The notes under the pieces were generated by a model that worked only from the letters and a program-made list of their open reading frames with translations, was not told where the DNA came from and searched no databases. The translations under genes and the position numbers were made by a program. From Micrococcus sp. (GTDB lineage: Bacteria > Actinomycetota > Actinomycetes > Actinomycetales > Micrococcaceae), in NCBI GenBank assembly GCA_029961105.1, contig JASBVO010000004.1, positions 186,001 through 250,000 of the forward strand: a stretch of 64,000 nt of DNA, in the 5' to 3' direction. Shown one piece after another: positions 1 to 7,840 of the stretch; position 1 is the stretch's first letter; the number at the start of each line of letters is the position of its first letter.

Positions 1-989
1 CGGTCCAGCACGGTGGCCCGGAAGGGCGCGGAGTTCTCTCCGATCCCCGCGGTGAACACGATCGCCTGGGCCCCGCCGACGGCCACGTGGTAGCCGCCGA
101 TGTACTTGGCCAGCCGGTAGGAGGCCACCTTGATGGCGGTCCGGGCACGGCGGTGGCCGGCGTGGGCGGAGTCCAGCACCTGGCGCATGTCCGCGTTGCC
201 GGACATCCCCAGCAGCCCCGACTCGTTGTTCAGCAGCCGGTCCATCTGCTCGGCGTCGTAGTGGTGGTTCCGGATCAGGTGCGTGATGATCGACGGGTCC
301 ACGTCCCCGGAGCGGGTGCCCATGACCAGGCCGGCCAGCGGTGTGTACCCCATGGAGGTGTCCACGGACTTCCCGCCCCGGATGGCGGTGGCCGAGGCGC
401 CGTTGCCCAGGTGCAGGATCACCGCGTTGAACGTGTCCCGGGCGATCCCCAGGGTGTCGGCGGCGATCCCGGTGACCAGGTCGTGGCTGGTGCCGTGGAA
501 GCCGTAGCGGCGGATGCCCTCCTCGGTGTACAGCGAGTCCGGCAGCGCGTAGCGCCATGCCTCCTCCGGCATGGTCTGGTGGAAGGAGGTGTCGAAGACG
601 ACTACCTGCGGCATGTCCGGCCACCGGTCCGCGATCGCCCGCAGGCCCTGGGCGGCCGCCGGGTTGTGCAGCGGGGCCAGCGGGGCCAGCCGCTCGATCG
701 CCCGGATGACCTCCATGGTCACCAGCGCCGGGGCCTTGAACCGCTCACCGCCGTGCACCACGCGGTGGCCGGCGGCGGCGATCTCCCGGTCGCCGATGAT
801 CTCCTCCAGCTCCCGGTTGACCTGGTCCAGGGCCTCCGCGTGGTTGTCGATCCCGGAACCGGGCACGCCGATGCGCTCCACCAGGCCCTTGGCGATCACG
901 GGGTGCTCCGGCTCGGTGCCGTCCGGTTCCACCTCGCGCAGCTGGTACTTCAGCGAGGAGGAGCCGGAGTTGATGACGAGGATGAGCAT
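1..989 (-). CDS. ackA: Acetate kinase (3' end beyond the window)
   Basis: Acetate kinase interconverts acetyl phosphate + ADP and acetate + ATP in the cytosol. The protein starts at the ATG at 987-989 and about 329 residues are visible before the left edge; the family is usually near 400, so roughly the last fifth is missing. The N-terminal signature NSGSSSLKYQL (residues 7-17) and the internal signature LHLGNGASAT are the two standard acetate kinase patterns, and GHRVVHGGERF and YRRYGFHGTSH-type segments also match the family. It lies 43 nt downstream of pta in the same direction, the usual pta-ackA overflow/acetate-activation pair, so it is probably co-transcribed from the pta promoter. Confidence 0.96.
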   Translation of the reverse strand, partial: MLILVINSGSSSLKYQLREVEPDGTEPEHPVIAKGLVERIGVPGSGIDNHAEALDQVNRELEEIIGDREIAAAGHRVVHGGERFKAPALVTMEVIRAIERLAPLAPLHNPAAAQGLRAIADRWPDMPQVVVFDTSFHQTMPEEAWRYALPDSLYTEEGIRRYGFHGTSHDLVTGIAADTLGIARDTFNAVILHLGNGASATAIRGGKSVDTSMGYTPLAGLVMGTRSGDVDPSIITHLIRNHHYDAEQMDRLLNNESGLLGMSGNADMRQVLDSAHAGHRRARTAIKVASYRLAKYIGGYHVAVGGAQAIVFTAGIGENSAPFRATVLD

Positions 990-1032
990 GACGGGGGGAG
1001 CCTTTCTGGAGGATCGGGCGCGGGGCAGGGGT

Positions 1033-3105
1033 TCAGTCGCCCTGGGCCTGGATGGCGGTGATGGCCACGGTGTTGACGATGTCGTCCACGGTGCACCCGC
1101 GGGAGAGGTCGTTGACCGGCTTGTTCAGCCCCTGCAGCACCGGCCCGACGGCGACGGCGCCGGAGGACTGCTGGACCGCCTTGTACGTGTTGTTGCCGGT
1201 GTTCAGGTCCGGGAAGATGAACACGGTCGCCTGGCCGGCCACCTCGGAGTCCGGCATCTTCGAGGCTGCCACCGCGGCGTTCACCGCGGCGTCGTACTGC
1301 AGCGGACCGTCCACCTTCAACGCGGGGTGGGCCGACCGGACCAGCTCGGTGGCGGTGCGCACCTTGTCCACCGCCTCACCGGAACCGGAGCCGCCGGTGG
1401 AGTAGGACAGCATCGCCACGCGCGGGTCCACGCCGAACTGGCTGGCGGTCACGGCGGAGGCATAGGCGATGTCGGCCAGCTGCTCGGCGTCCGGGTCCGG
1501 GTTCACGGCGCAGTCGCCGTAGACCAGGGCACGGTCCGGCAGCAGCATGAAGAACACGGAGGAGACGATCGAGACCCCGGGCCGGGTCTTGACGAACTCC
1601 AGCGCCGGCCGGATGGTGTTGGCGGTGGTGTGCGCCGCCCCGGAGACCATGCCGTCCACGTCCCCGAGGTGCACCATCATGGTGCCGTAGTACGCGCCCT
1701 CGGTCATCACCTCGCGCGCCCGCTCGATGTCCACGCCCTTGTGGGACCGCAGCCTGGCGTACTCCTCGGCGTAGCGCTCCCGGGCCGGCGCCGTGGCCGG
1801 GTCCAGCAGCTGAAGGCCGGTCAGGTCCACGCCCTGCCCGGCGGCGACGTCCCGGATGCGCGCCTCCTCGCCCAGGATGACGAGGTCGCACACGTCCCGG
1901 CGGCGCAGGATCTCGGCGGCGCGCAGGATACGCGGATCCTCGCCCTCCGGCAGCACGATCCGCTTCCGGTCGGCCCGGGCCCGCTCGATCAACCCGTGCA
2001 GGAAGCGCAGCGGGGTGGTGCGCCCGGCACGCGGCAGGGCGATCCGCTGCAGCAGCTCGTTGCCGTCCACCCTCTGGTGCCAGGCGCCCAGGGCGGCGGC
2101 CGTCTTGCGGGGCTGGGCGCTGGAGAGCTCGCTGCGCACCGCGGAGACCGCGCGCGCGGTGCCGAAGGTGTCGGCGAAGGTGGTGAAGACGGGGAACGAG
2201 GCCTCGGCGTAGAGGCGCTGGATCCGCTCGTTCGGTTCGATCCCGTTGGTCAGGATCATCCCGGAGGGCACCGGGAACTCCGGGGCCAGGGCGGAGGCCA
2301 CGGTGGCCAGCACGGCGTCGGACCGGTCCCCGGAGACCAGCACCAGGGCGCCCTCACGCAGGATCTGCAGGAAGTTCCCGCCCTCCATGGACACGGCCTT
2401 GACCTCGGAGACGTCCCGGTCCAGGTTCGTGCTGCCGGCCACCTGGGTCAGGCCCAGGGAAGAGGCGATCTCCGCCACCGAGGGCAGGGCCAGTTCCGGC
2501 AGCTCCGGCAGGACGTAGACCGGCCACCGGTGGCGGCCGGGCCGGATGGCCGCCGCGACGGCGTCCAGCCGGGCCGGGTCGGCGCGGTTGACGATCATGG
2601 CCAGCAGCTCGACCCCGGACTCGTCCAGGGTGCGCCGGGCCAGGTCCACGGCGTCGGCGACGCCGGCCGCGTCCCGTGCGGCCCCGGAGACGACACCCAC
2701 CACGGGGGTGCCCAGGTGGCGGGCCAGTGAGGCGTTCAGTTCCAGCTCGACCGCGGGGTCCGCCCCGGTCAGGTCAGAGCCCTCGACGACGATGATCCCG
2801 TCCTGGGCGGCCATCTCATCGAACAGGGCCACGCACCGTTCGTGGAGTTCGTCGGCGCGGCCCTCGGCCAGCAGACCCCGCGCCTCAGCCGCCGTCAGGC
2901 CGCCGCGGGCCCGGTCGGCGTCGAGGCCGTAGTTCTCCCGCATCAGCTGGACCATGGGGTCGGTGTCCACGGACGGGCCGGGGACCACCGGCCGGAAGTA
3001 GCCGATGTTGCCGGACCGCTTGTACAGGGAATCGGCCAGGCCGAGCGTCACGAGGGACTTGCCGGCTCCGTTGGTGGTCGTGGTGACGAAGATGCCCTGG
3101 GTCAT
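1033..3105 (-). CDS. pta: Phosphate acetyltransferase, long DRTGG-containing form
   Basis: Interconverts acetyl-CoA + phosphate and acetyl phosphate + CoA, feeding the downstream acetate kinase. The 690-residue protein has the three-part layout of long Pta enzymes: an N-terminal P-loop-like domain (TTTTNGAGKSLVTLGL, about residues 8-23), a central DRTGG regulatory domain (about 210-330) and the C-terminal catalytic PTA_PTB domain (about 370-690) with FMLLPDRALVYGDCAVNPD and VDGPLQYDAAVN. An AAGGAG sits 8 nt before the ATG. It is divergent from the Nramp-like gene, with about 195 bp between them. The long form is typical of actinobacteria and enterobacteria, and the central domain normally confers allosteric control. 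Confidence 0.97.
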   Translation of the reverse strand: MTQGIFVTTTTNGAGKSLVTLGLADSLYKRSGNIGYFRPVVPGPSVDTDPMVQLMRENYGLDADRARGGLTAAEARGLLAEGRADELHERCVALFDEMAAQDGIIVVEGSDLTGADPAVELELNASLARHLGTPVVGVVSGAARDAAGVADAVDLARRTLDESGVELLAMIVNRADPARLDAVAAAIRPGRHRWPVYVLPELPELALPSVAEIASSLGLTQVAGSTNLDRDVSEVKAVSMEGGNFLQILREGALVLVSGDRSDAVLATVASALAPEFPVPSGMILTNGIEPNERIQRLYAEASFPVFTTFADTFGTARAVSAVRSELSSAQPRKTAAALGAWHQRVDGNELLQRIALPRAGRTTPLRFLHGLIERARADRKRIVLPEGEDPRILRAAEILRRRDVCDLVILGEEARIRDVAAGQGVDLTGLQLLDPATAPARERYAEEYARLRSHKGVDIERAREVMTEGAYYGTMMVHLGDVDGMVSGAAHTTANTIRPALEFVKTRPGVSIVSSVFFMLLPDRALVYGDCAVNPDPDAEQLADIAYASAVTASQFGVDPRVAMLSYSTGGSGSGEAVDKVRTATELVRSAHPALKVDGPLQYDAAVNAAVAASKMPDSEVAGQATVFIFPDLNTGNNTYKAVQQSSGAVAVGPVLQGLNKPVNDLSRGCTVDDIVNTVAITAIQAQGD

Positions 3106-3239
3106 GCGCGGCGCTCCTTGCCTTGCAGGCGTTCCGTGGGGTCGGGACCGGCGCTCGCGGCTCCGGTCACCACTCTAGGTCCAGCCCCGGGGCCTCCTGC
3201 GGCCCGGAGTCCGACCCCGTTCGAAGACGTTTTGTATAC

Positions 3240-3253
3240 GTGTTATCCAACAC
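3240..3253. promoter_or_regulatory. Small inverted repeat between pta and the Nramp-like gene
   Basis: GTGTT-ATCC-AACAC lies in an unusually AT-rich patch (about 3228-3260) midway between the divergent starts. It could be an operator or part of the promoter of the + strand transporter. Nothing identifies the regulator; the five-base arms are short. Confidence 0.25.
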
Positions 3254-3299
3254 AGTAACCTTTCCTCGATCATCCAACCGGAATCACTGAGGGGACACC

Positions 3300-4649
3300 A
3301 TGACCGGCCAGAGACCAACGGACACGGGTCACCCGGTCCACAACCCCGACGTCGTCGGCTTCACGCAGGCCGAGATCGACGAGCCACGGGTCAAGATCAA
3401 GTGGAACTCGCTGGGGCCGGGCATCGTCGCCGCCGCCACCGGCGTGGGCGCCGCGGACCTGGTCGCCACCCTGACGGCGGGCTCCCGGTACGGCTACATG
3501 CTCATGTGGGCCGTGGTGCTGGGCGTCATCTTCAAGATCGTGCTCGTGGAGGGCACCGGCCGGTACTACCTGTCCACCGGCAAGACCATCTTCCAGGGCT
3601 GGCGCACCCTCGGGTCCTGGACCAGCTGGTACTTCGGGATCTACATCATCATCTGGGGCTTCGTCTACGGCGCCACCGCCATGAGCTCGGTGGCGCTGCC
3701 CTTGGCCGCCCTGTTCCCCGGCGTGGACTCCAAGGTCTTCGCCATCGCCTCCGGCCTGATCGGCCTCGCGCTGGTCTGGATCAACAAGTACGGCCTGATC
3801 GAGAAGCTGATGACCGTGCTCATCGGCATCATGTTCTTCACCGTGCTGCTCTCCGCGGCGCTGACCGCCCCCAACCTCGGTGAGATCCTCACCGGCCTGG
3901 TGCCGCGGCTGCCCACCGAGGAGGGTGCCATGTTCTACGTGCTGGCCCTGGCCGGCGGCATCGGCGGCACGATCACCCTGGCGGCCTACGGGTACTGGCT
4001 GCGGGAGAAGGGCTGGAACACGCCCAAGTGGATGAACGTGATGCGGTTCGACAACTCCGTCAGCTACATCCTCACCGGCATCTTCGTCATCGCCACCATG
4101 ATCATGGGCGTGGAGCTGCTGCACTCGGCCGGACTGGCCATCTCCGCCGGTGACCGCGGCCTGCTGGACGTCGGCATCGTGTTGGCGGACCGCTACGGCG
4201 AGGTGTTCGCCACCATCTTCCTCATCGGCTTCTTCGCGGCGTCCTTCTCCTCGCTGCTCGGCGTGTGGCATGGCGTCTCGCTGATGTTCGCCGACTTCTG
4301 GACGAACTTCCGCAAGCCGGCGGACTCGCTCGACCAGGACGACGCCCCCTCGCTGGAGTCGAAGCCGGCCCGGTTCTACCTGATCTGGCTGACCATCCTG
4401 CCGATGTCCCTGCTGTTCCTGGACCGCCCGATCTTCCTGATCCTGCTCTACGGCACGCTCGGTGCCCTGTTCATGCCGTTCCTGGCGATCACGCTCCTGT
4501 TCCTGAGCAACCAGAAGATCGTGCCCGCCAAGTTCCGCAACCGCTGGTTCCACAACGTCCTGCTCGGGATCACCGCCCTGGTGTTCGTGGTGCTGGGCGG
4601 CAACGAGCTGTACAAGGTCCTGGCCCCGCTCTGGGGCGGCGGGGCGTAG
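3300..4649 (+). CDS. Nramp-family-like membrane carrier lacking the DPGN motif
   Basis: A 449-residue protein with about 11 hydrophobic segments and clear overall resemblance to Nramp (SLC11) divalent-metal transporters, including a LGPGIVAAATG start to helix 1 and a GGIGGTITLAAYGYW segment where Nramp helix 6 lies. Canonical Nramps carry DPGN in helix 1 and a metal-binding Met in helix 6. Here the helix 1 position reads ATGVGAADLVA (residues 46-56) with no DPGN, so manganese or iron transport cannot be assumed. A GAGGGGA ribosome site lies 5 nt before the ATG. It stands alone, divergent from pta. The family assignment is fairly firm; the substrate is unknown. Confidence 0.8.
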   Translation: MTGQRPTDTGHPVHNPDVVGFTQAEIDEPRVKIKWNSLGPGIVAAATGVGAADLVATLTAGSRYGYMLMWAVVLGVIFKIVLVEGTGRYYLSTGKTIFQGWRTLGSWTSWYFGIYIIIWGFVYGATAMSSVALPLAALFPGVDSKVFAIASGLIGLALVWINKYGLIEKLMTVLIGIMFFTVLLSAALTAPNLGEILTGLVPRLPTEEGAMFYVLALAGGIGGTITLAAYGYWLREKGWNTPKWMNVMRFDNSVSYILTGIFVIATMIMGVELLHSAGLAISAGDRGLLDVGIVLADRYGEVFATIFLIGFFAASFSSLLGVWHGVSLMFADFWTNFRKPADSLDQDDAPSLESKPARFYLIWLTILPMSLLFLDRPIFLILLYGTLGALFMPFLAITLLFLSNQKIVPAKFRNRWFHNVLLGITALVFVVLGGNELYKVLAPLWGGGA

Positions 4650-4703
4650 TCCCACCCTTGGGCCGCCCGAGGCATCCGCGCCGGGAGGGGCGCGAGTACT
4701 CCC

Positions 4704-4757
4704 GGGTCGCAACCCACGCGTGATCCGCTCCCACACCCATCAGACGAGACCCGGGAG
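4704..4757. repeat. 49-bp inverted-repeat element, copy C
   Basis: GGGTCGCA (4704-4711), 33 nt, then CGAGACCC (4745-4752) followed by GGGAG. The outer arms CTCCCGGGTC and GACCCGGGAG are fully complementary. It sits in the 192-bp gap between two + strand genes. The spacer length is identical to copies A (15916) and B (33435). The rest of the gap shows no gene. Confidence 0.6.
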
Positions 4758-4841
4758 CGTGTCACGCGGGACCGGGGCGGGAGCGGGGCGGGATAGGGCA
4801 GGGCACGTGACGGCCCGACGGCGGTGGGGCAGACTGGAGGC

Positions 4842-5177
4842 ATGATCGTCGCCTTCTCCGTGTCCCCCTCCGGAACGCCCCGCGCCGAGGCTTCCGCCGC
4901 GCAGCAGCCGGCCGAGGACGGCTCCGTGCACGACGCCGTCGCGGCCGCCGTGCAGGTGGTCCGGGACTCCGGGCTGCCCAACCGCACCTCCTCAATGTTC
5001 ACCGAGATCGAGGGGGAGTGGGACGAGGTCATGGCGGTCATCAAGGACGCCGTGGACGCCGTCACCCCGTTCGGCTCGCGCATCTCGCTGGTGCTCAAGG
5101 CGGACATCAGGCCCGGACGCACCGGCGAGCTCGACGGCAAGGTCGAGCGCCTGGAAGCGGCCCTGAAGAACCGGTGA
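4842..5177 (+). CDS. Thiamine-binding-type protein (MTH1187/YkoF-like)
   Basis: A 111-residue cytosolic protein. MIVAFSVSP at the N terminus, the central SSMFTEIEGEWDEVMAVIK and the terminal DGKVERLEAALKN match the small MTH1187/DUF77 family, several members of which bind thiamine or a thiamine-like ligand; no enzymatic role is established. ATG 4842 was chosen because it gives the family N terminus. CAGACT at 4830-4835 lies 6 nt upstream, so the mRNA may be leaderless. An in-frame GTG at 4824 is less likely. The stop overlaps the next gene's GTG (GTGA), so the two are translationally coupled. Confidence 0.8.
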   Translation: MIVAFSVSPSGTPRAEASAAQQPAEDGSVHDAVAAAVQVVRDSGLPNRTSSMFTEIEGEWDEVMAVIKDAVDAVTPFGSRISLVLKADIRPGRTGELDGKVERLEAALKNR

Positions 5178-5764
5178 GCGGAGCCGGCAAGCAGCCCCGC
5201 TACTACGTCCGGGACGCCGCCCAGGCCGACCTCGAGGCCGTGCTGGCCATGAAGGCAGCCGCCTGGCGCGAGGCCTACGGCCACCTGAGGGACGAGGCGT
5301 TCTTCGCCGCCGCCGAGGCGACGCTGCCCCAGCAGGTCGAGCACTGGCGCCGAGAGCTGGAGCGGGGGACCGAGCTGTGGCTGGCCGAGGACGCGCACGG
5401 CCGCTGTGTGGGGCTGGCCTCCGCCGGCCCTGCCCGGGAGGCCAGCCCCCGGCCGTCGGGTGGCGCGCCCCGTGCCGCGAACGCCGGGACCGGCGCGCCC
5501 GTGGATCCCGCCGGCCCCGGGCTGCCCTCGCTCGAACTGCATGCGCTCTACGTGCTGGCCGAGGCCCAGGGCACCGGTGTCGCCGATGCCCTCATGGCCC
5601 GCGCCGTCGGGCCCGCCCCGTGCCGGCTGTGGGTCCTGGCCGTCAATGATCGGGCCCGGGCCTTCTACCGCCGCCACGGCTTCGTCGATGTCGACGCCCC
5701 GCAGCCGATGTCGGGGCCCTGGGAGGGGCTGGACGCGCAGCTGATGGTGCGCCGTGGCGCGTGA
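5174..5764 (+). CDS. GNAT-family N-acetyltransferase
   Basis: A 196-residue protein starting at the GTG that overlaps the previous stop. Features of the GNAT fold are visible: the N-terminal RDAAQADLEAVLAMKAAAWRE, the acetyl-CoA-binding loop region ELHALYVLAEAQGTGVADAL (the Q-G-T-G version of the R/QxxGxG/A motif) and a C-terminal AVNDRARAFYRRHGFVDV. A Gly/Ala/Pro-rich insertion (about residues 84-118) splits the domain between the central strands, probably a disordered loop. The substrate is unknown. It is in the same cluster as the thiamine-binding protein and the methyltransferase-like gene. Confidence 0.85.
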   Translation: MSGAGKQPRYYVRDAAQADLEAVLAMKAAAWREAYGHLRDEAFFAAAEATLPQQVEHWRRELERGTELWLAEDAHGRCVGLASAGPAREASPRPSGGAPRAANAGTGAPVDPAGPGLPSLELHALYVLAEAQGTGVADALMARAVGPAPCRLWVLAVNDRARAFYRRHGFVDVDAPQPMSGPWEGLDAQLMVRRGA

Positions 5765-6755
5765 GCGTTCCGGCCGGACGCCCGCGGGCCGGAGACCCGG
5801 CAGTGCCGCCGGCACCCGGGGACGCCCCGCAGGGCGCGGTGCCGAGACCCCGGCGATCGAACCGGGCGTCTTCCCCATCGACTCCGGCACCGCGGAGATC
5901 CTGCGCGACCCCTTCACCGACGGCGCCTGGCTGCTCAAGCTCAACGGTGCCGAGTCCTCCCAGCTCAACCCGGAGGATCCGCTGGAACTGGGCTTCGAGT
6001 ACATGCGGTGGATCGCCGCCGTCGTGATGCACCGCTGGGCACCGGAGGTGCCGCTGCGTATCCTGCACCTCGGCGCCGCCGGCTGTACCCTGGCCCGCTG
6101 GGCGGCGGCCTGGTACCCGGACTCCCGGCAGACGGCCGTGGAGCTCGACGCCGGCCTGGCCGCCCTGGCCCGTGATCGCTTCGCCCTGCCCCGCGCCCCG
6201 CGGCTGAGGATCCGCGTGGGTGAGGCCGGGGAGGTGCTGGCCGGTGCCCGCGAGTCCAGCCGCGACGTGATCGTCCGGGACGTCTTCGCCGGCCCCACCG
6301 CGGAGGAGCAGGTCACCCCCGATCACCTGACCGGCTTGGACGCGGCACGCCATGCCCGGCGGGTGCTGGGAGTGGAGGGAATCTACCTGGTCAACCACGG
6401 CGGGGGCCCGGACCTGACCACCGCGCGGCGGGAGGCAGCCACGCTCAGCGCCGTCTTCGGCACCGTGGTGGCGATCGCGGACCCCCAGATGCTCAAGGGC
6501 AGGCGGCGCGGCAACATCGTCTTCGCCGCCACCGACGGCCGCGTCACCGAACGGGACGGCGGCGGGGGCCTCAGCCGGGACGCCCTGGTGCGGCACCTGC
6601 TCGCCGACCCGCTCCCGGCCCGCCTGCTGGACCCCGTCACGGACTTCGCCGCAGGGTCCCGCCCCTTAGCCGAGCCACTGCCGGGACCTAGACTGGAACC
6701 ATCATCCGCCCGTGTCAACGACAACAGCGGCGAGAACGACAGGAGGCCGTCATGA
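5754..6755 (+). CDS. Spermidine-synthase-like Rossmann methyltransferase-fold protein
   Basis: A 333-residue protein with a class I SAM-binding-type fold: ILHLGAAGCTLARW (motif I), then TAVELDAGLAAL with the acidic residue ending strand 2, and DVIVRDVFAG in the position of the spermidine synthase catalytic region. The first 30 residues are Arg/Gly/Ala-rich and the last 40 low complexity. Many actinobacterial spermidine-synthase-like proteins of this type have no known substrate, and polyamine synthesis is not implied. The GTG start lies inside the end of the acetyltransferase gene, and the stop overlaps the next ATG (ATGA). Confidence 0.75.
   Translation: MARERSGRTPAGRRPGSAAGTRGRPAGRGAETPAIEPGVFPIDSGTAEILRDPFTDGAWLLKLNGAESSQLNPEDPLELGFEYMRWIAAVVMHRWAPEVPLRILHLGAAGCTLARWAAAWYPDSRQTAVELDAGLAALARDRFALPRAPRLRIRVGEAGEVLAGARESSRDVIVRDVFAGPTAEEQVTPDHLTGLDAARHARRVLGVEGIYLVNHGGGPDLTTARREAATLSAVFGTVVAIADPQMLKGRRRGNIVFAATDGRVTERDGGGGLSRDALVRHLLADPLPARLLDPVTDFAAGSRPLAEPLPGPRLEPSSARVNDNSGENDRRPS
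6689..6694 (+). promoter_or_regulatory. Candidate internal promoter -10 for the stress protein
   Basis: TAGACT lies inside the 3' end of the methyltransferase-like gene, about 58 nt before the universal stress protein ATG. It would give that gene its own transcript with a short leader carrying AGGAGG (6741-6746). No good -35 is visible. Confidence 0.4.
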
Positions 6756-7723
6756 CCGGATCGCAGGACCACGACACCACCCCGATCACTCCCGAACAGG
6801 CCACCACCCACGGCATCGTGGTGGGCGTGGACGGCTCCGAGCAGTCCGTCTCGGCGGCGAAGTGGGGGGCCCGGGAGGCGCAACTGCGCGGACTGCCCCT
6901 GACCCTGGTCACCGCCTACACGATGCCCGTGTTCGCAGCCTCGGCCCTCGAGGCCGGTTACGGCATCCCGGACGACACCATGATCCGTGACGGCGCCATG
7001 CAGGTGCTGCAGGGCGTGGTGAACCAGCTGGGCGACCTCGACGTGCCGCTGGTGCACCGGGTGGAGATGGGCGACGCCGCCGGGGTGCTGGTGGACTACT
7101 CCGCCAATGCCAACCTGGTGGTGGCCGGCACCCGGGGCCGGGGCGGGTTCCTCGGCCGGCTGCTCGGCTCGGTGGCCGCGGCGCTGCCCGCCCACGCCAA
7201 GTGCCCCGTGGTGATCGTGCCCAAGGGCGAACACGCCAGCCGGGCCGCCGAGGGTGTGCCCGTGGTGGTCGGCGTCGACGGTTCCGAGCAGGGCCGCGTG
7301 GCGGCGCTGGCTGCGGCCCTGGAGGCCGATGTCCGCAAGTCCCCGCTGCGGGTGGTCATCGCTATGCCCCCGATCTCCGGTGCGGTCGCCTGGCTGCCGG
7401 CGACCGTGGACGAGCAGGCCATGATCGAGGAGATGCAGGAGAAGCTCCACGCCGGGGTCGAGTGGCTGCGCGCGGAGTTCCCCGGGCTGCAGGTCTCCTC
7501 GGAGATCATCGACGGCGTGCCGGTGGACGTCATGGTCACCGAGTCCAGGACCGCGCGGCTGACCGTGCTCGGCACCCGCGGCCACGGCGGGTTCACCGGA
7601 GCGCTGCTGGGCTCCACCAGCCAGGGCGTGATCTCGCACGCTCACGGCCCCGTCATGGTGGTGCCCTACCTCAAGGACAGCCGGCTGGCGAACCGGGCGC
7701 GCTTCGGCCCGACCTACTCCTGA
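6752..7723 (+). CDS. Tandem-domain universal stress protein (UspA family)
   Basis: A 323-residue cytosolic protein made of two Usp domains (about 15-155 and 168-312). Each begins with a GVDGSEQ strand-loop and ends with an ATP-binding G-x2-G-x9-G-S/T pattern: AGTRGRGGFLGRLLGS and LGTRGHGGFTGALLGS. Proteins of this layout bind ATP and accumulate under stress or growth arrest in actinobacteria. AGGAGG precedes the ATG by 5 nt, and the ATG overlaps the upstream stop. A likely hairpin terminator follows at 7762-7824. Confidence 0.95.
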   Translation: MTGSQDHDTTPITPEQATTHGIVVGVDGSEQSVSAAKWGAREAQLRGLPLTLVTAYTMPVFAASALEAGYGIPDDTMIRDGAMQVLQGVVNQLGDLDVPLVHRVEMGDAAGVLVDYSANANLVVAGTRGRGGFLGRLLGSVAAALPAHAKCPVVIVPKGEHASRAAEGVPVVVGVDGSEQGRVAALAAALEADVRKSPLRVVIAMPPISGAVAWLPATVDEQAMIEEMQEKLHAGVEWLRAEFPGLQVSSEIIDGVPVDVMVTESRTARLTVLGTRGHGGFTGALLGSTSQGVISHAHGPVMVVPYLKDSRLANRARFGPTYS

Positions 7724-7761
7724 GGGGTCGTCCGAGCGGTCGACGGGCCCTCCCACGCCTC

Positions 7762-7824
7762 ATCGTTACTGAATCCGGCGTGTCGAGGCCCTGGCCCACC
7801 CGACACGCCGGATTCAGTGACGAT
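7762..7824. terminator. 24-bp inverted repeat between convergent genes
   Basis: Arms 7762-7785 and 7801-7824 are complementary over 24 bases with a single G-U pair; the loop is 15 nt. It lies between the ends of the stress protein gene (+) and the NlpC/P60 gene (-), so it may terminate both. It is longer and more AT-containing than ordinary terminators here and has no T tract. Confidence 0.6.
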
Positions 7825-7840
7825 CTTCCGGAGCCGGAGG

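Noticed and set aside
571-2730. Long + strand frame opposite acetate kinase and pta
   Set aside because: Arg/Gly/His-rich low-complexity translation with no domains, fully antisense to pta and ackA; an artefact of high GC.
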